Of a stretch of DNA of 64,000 nucleotides, positions 63,210 through 64,000 are shown piece after piece; the first letter of the stretch is position 1; the number at the start of each line of letters is the position of its first letter. The notes under the pieces were generated by a model, which worked only from the letters and a program-made list of their open reading frames with translations, did no database searches and was not told the origin of the DNA. The stretch lies in the NCBI RefSeq assembly GCF_013778305.1, contig NZ_JACEIC010000004.1:155525-219524 (forward strand), in the 5' to 3' direction. This DNA comes from Nocardioides agri (GTDB taxonomy: Bacteria > Actinomycetota > Actinomycetes > Propionibacteriales > Nocardioidaceae). Made by a program: the position numbers and the translations under genes.

Positions 63210-64000
63210 CTACATCCGCTCCGGTGCGCTCACGCCGAGCAGGTCGAGACCGTTGGCGAGCACGGTCCGGGCGGCGGCGACCAGGACCAGGCGGGCCTCG
63301 TTGACCGGGGCGACCGGCTCGTCACCCTGCGGGAGCATGCGGCACTCCCGGGTGTCGTACCAGCGGTTGAACGTCGAGGTCATGTCCTCGAGGTAGCGGG
63401 CGACCCGGTGCGGGTGGCGGAGCTCGGCGGCCGCGGCCACGACCCGGGGGAACTCGGCCAGCGAGCGCAGCAGCTCGCCCTCGCGCTCGTGGGAGAGGAG
63501 CGACGGGTCGAACTCCTCGGGCAGCGACATGCCGAGCTCGGCGGCGTTCTCCATCATCCGGCAGCAGCGGGCGTGGCCGTACTGCACGTAGTAGACGGGG
63601 TTGTCGTTGGAGGCCTTGGTGATCTCGGCGACGTCGAGCACGAGCGGCGAGTCGGCGGGGTAGCGCGCCAGCGAGTAGCGCAGCGCGTCCGTGCCGATCT
63701 CGTCGACCAGCTCCTCCAGCGAGACGATCTCGCCGGACCGCTTCGACAGCCGGACCTCCTCGCCGTCGCGCATGATCTTCACGAGCTGCCCGATCAGCAC
63801 CTCGATGTTGCGGTCGGGGTCGTCGCCCGCGCAGGCCGCCATGGCCCGCAGCCGGCCGACGTACCCGTGGTGGTCCGCGCCGAGCAGGTAGATGCACCGG
63901 TCGAAGCCGCGCTCGCGCTTGTTGACGTAGTAGGCGGTGTCGCTCGCGAAGTAGGTGAGCTCGCCGTTGGACCGGATCAGCACCCGGTCCTTGTCGTCGC
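63210..64000 (-). CDS. argS: arginyl-tRNA synthetase, C-terminal part
   Basis: About 263 C-terminal residues are in the window; the rest lies beyond 64000. Visible are IRSNGELTYFASDTAYYVNK, LGADHHGYVGRLRA of the catalytic domain, the KMSKS-type loop VRLSKRSGEIV and the DALR anticodon-binding domain (NPVYYVQYGHARCCRM, then LEDMTSTFNRWYDTRECRML). It is directly upstream of lysA, as in many actinobacteria, and probably in one transcript with it. Confidence 0.96.
   Translation of the reverse strand, partial: DDKDRVLIRSNGELTYFASDTAYYVNKRERGFDRCIYLLGADHHGYVGRLRAMAACAGDDPDRNIEVLIGQLVKIMRDGEEVRLSKRSGEIVSLEELVDEIGTDALRYSLARYPADSPLVLDVAEITKASNDNPVYYVQYGHARCCRMMENAAELGMSLPEEFDPSLLSHEREGELLRSLAEFPRVVAAAAELRHPHRVARYLEDMTSTFNRWYDTRECRMLPQGDEPVAPVNEARLVLVAAARTVLANGLDLLGVSAPERM

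Overview
The window looks like a chromosomal segment of a high-GC actinobacterium, most likely Nocardioides or a close relative in the Propionibacteriales. This rests on the very high GC3, frequent GTG starts, many leaderless genes, the order argS-lysA-hom-thrC-thrB-rho, a NucS/EndoMS mismatch endonuclease, a DUF2550 gene behind the atp operon, and the ethylmalonyl-CoA pathway genes. The genus is inference; no rRNA or other decisive marker is present. I see no tRNA, CRISPR array, insertion sequence, prophage or obvious island.

Region 1 (1-12.3 kb) is mostly single genes and small pairs: a ribbon-helix-helix-like protein with an operator-like repeat at its start, a YccF membrane protein, an EamA/LysR divergent pair, a PP2C-like phosphatase, a CnoX-like thioredoxin-TPR protein, a CoA-transferase, a secreted zinc metallopeptidase, a GNAT gene, a marR-yjbR pair, and a MerR/MFS divergent pair with two near-identical operators.

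Region 2 (12.2-34.3 kb) carries acyl-CoA and C4/C5 metabolism: meaB, a thiolase, methylmalonyl-CoA epimerase, crotonyl-CoA carboxylase/reductase, a two-unit 3-hydroxyacyl-CoA dehydrogenase and ethylmalonyl-CoA mutase (meaA). A cobalamin adenosyltransferase follows at 34.8 kb. Together these cover much of the ethylmalonyl-CoA route and its B12 support. A dyad of the form YTACC-N4-GGTAA lies in both the ccrA and meaA promoters. Interspersed are a Scy/DivIVA-like coiled-coil protein, transporters, nucS, an IdeR-box-preceded Cys-rich protein plus ferritin, and two overlapping PAS histidine kinases.

Region 3 (34.3-41.5 kb) holds a STAS protein, the adenosyltransferase, an MFS transporter, and a large AfsR/SARP-type regulator divergent from an FAD-linked oxidase, with a perfect 22-bp palindrome between them.

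Region 4 (41.5-64 kb) is conserved housekeeping, all transcribed leftward: argS (partial)-lysA-hom-thrC-thrB, rho, a receiver-only response regulator and a CHASE3-like histidine kinase, rpmE, prfA-prmC-tsaC-wecA-like, then the full ATP synthase operon (atpI-like, atpZ-like, atpBEFHAGDC) and DUF2550. A Rex-like operator overlaps the probable atp promoter. Rho carries a long Gln/Arg-rich low-complexity insert.
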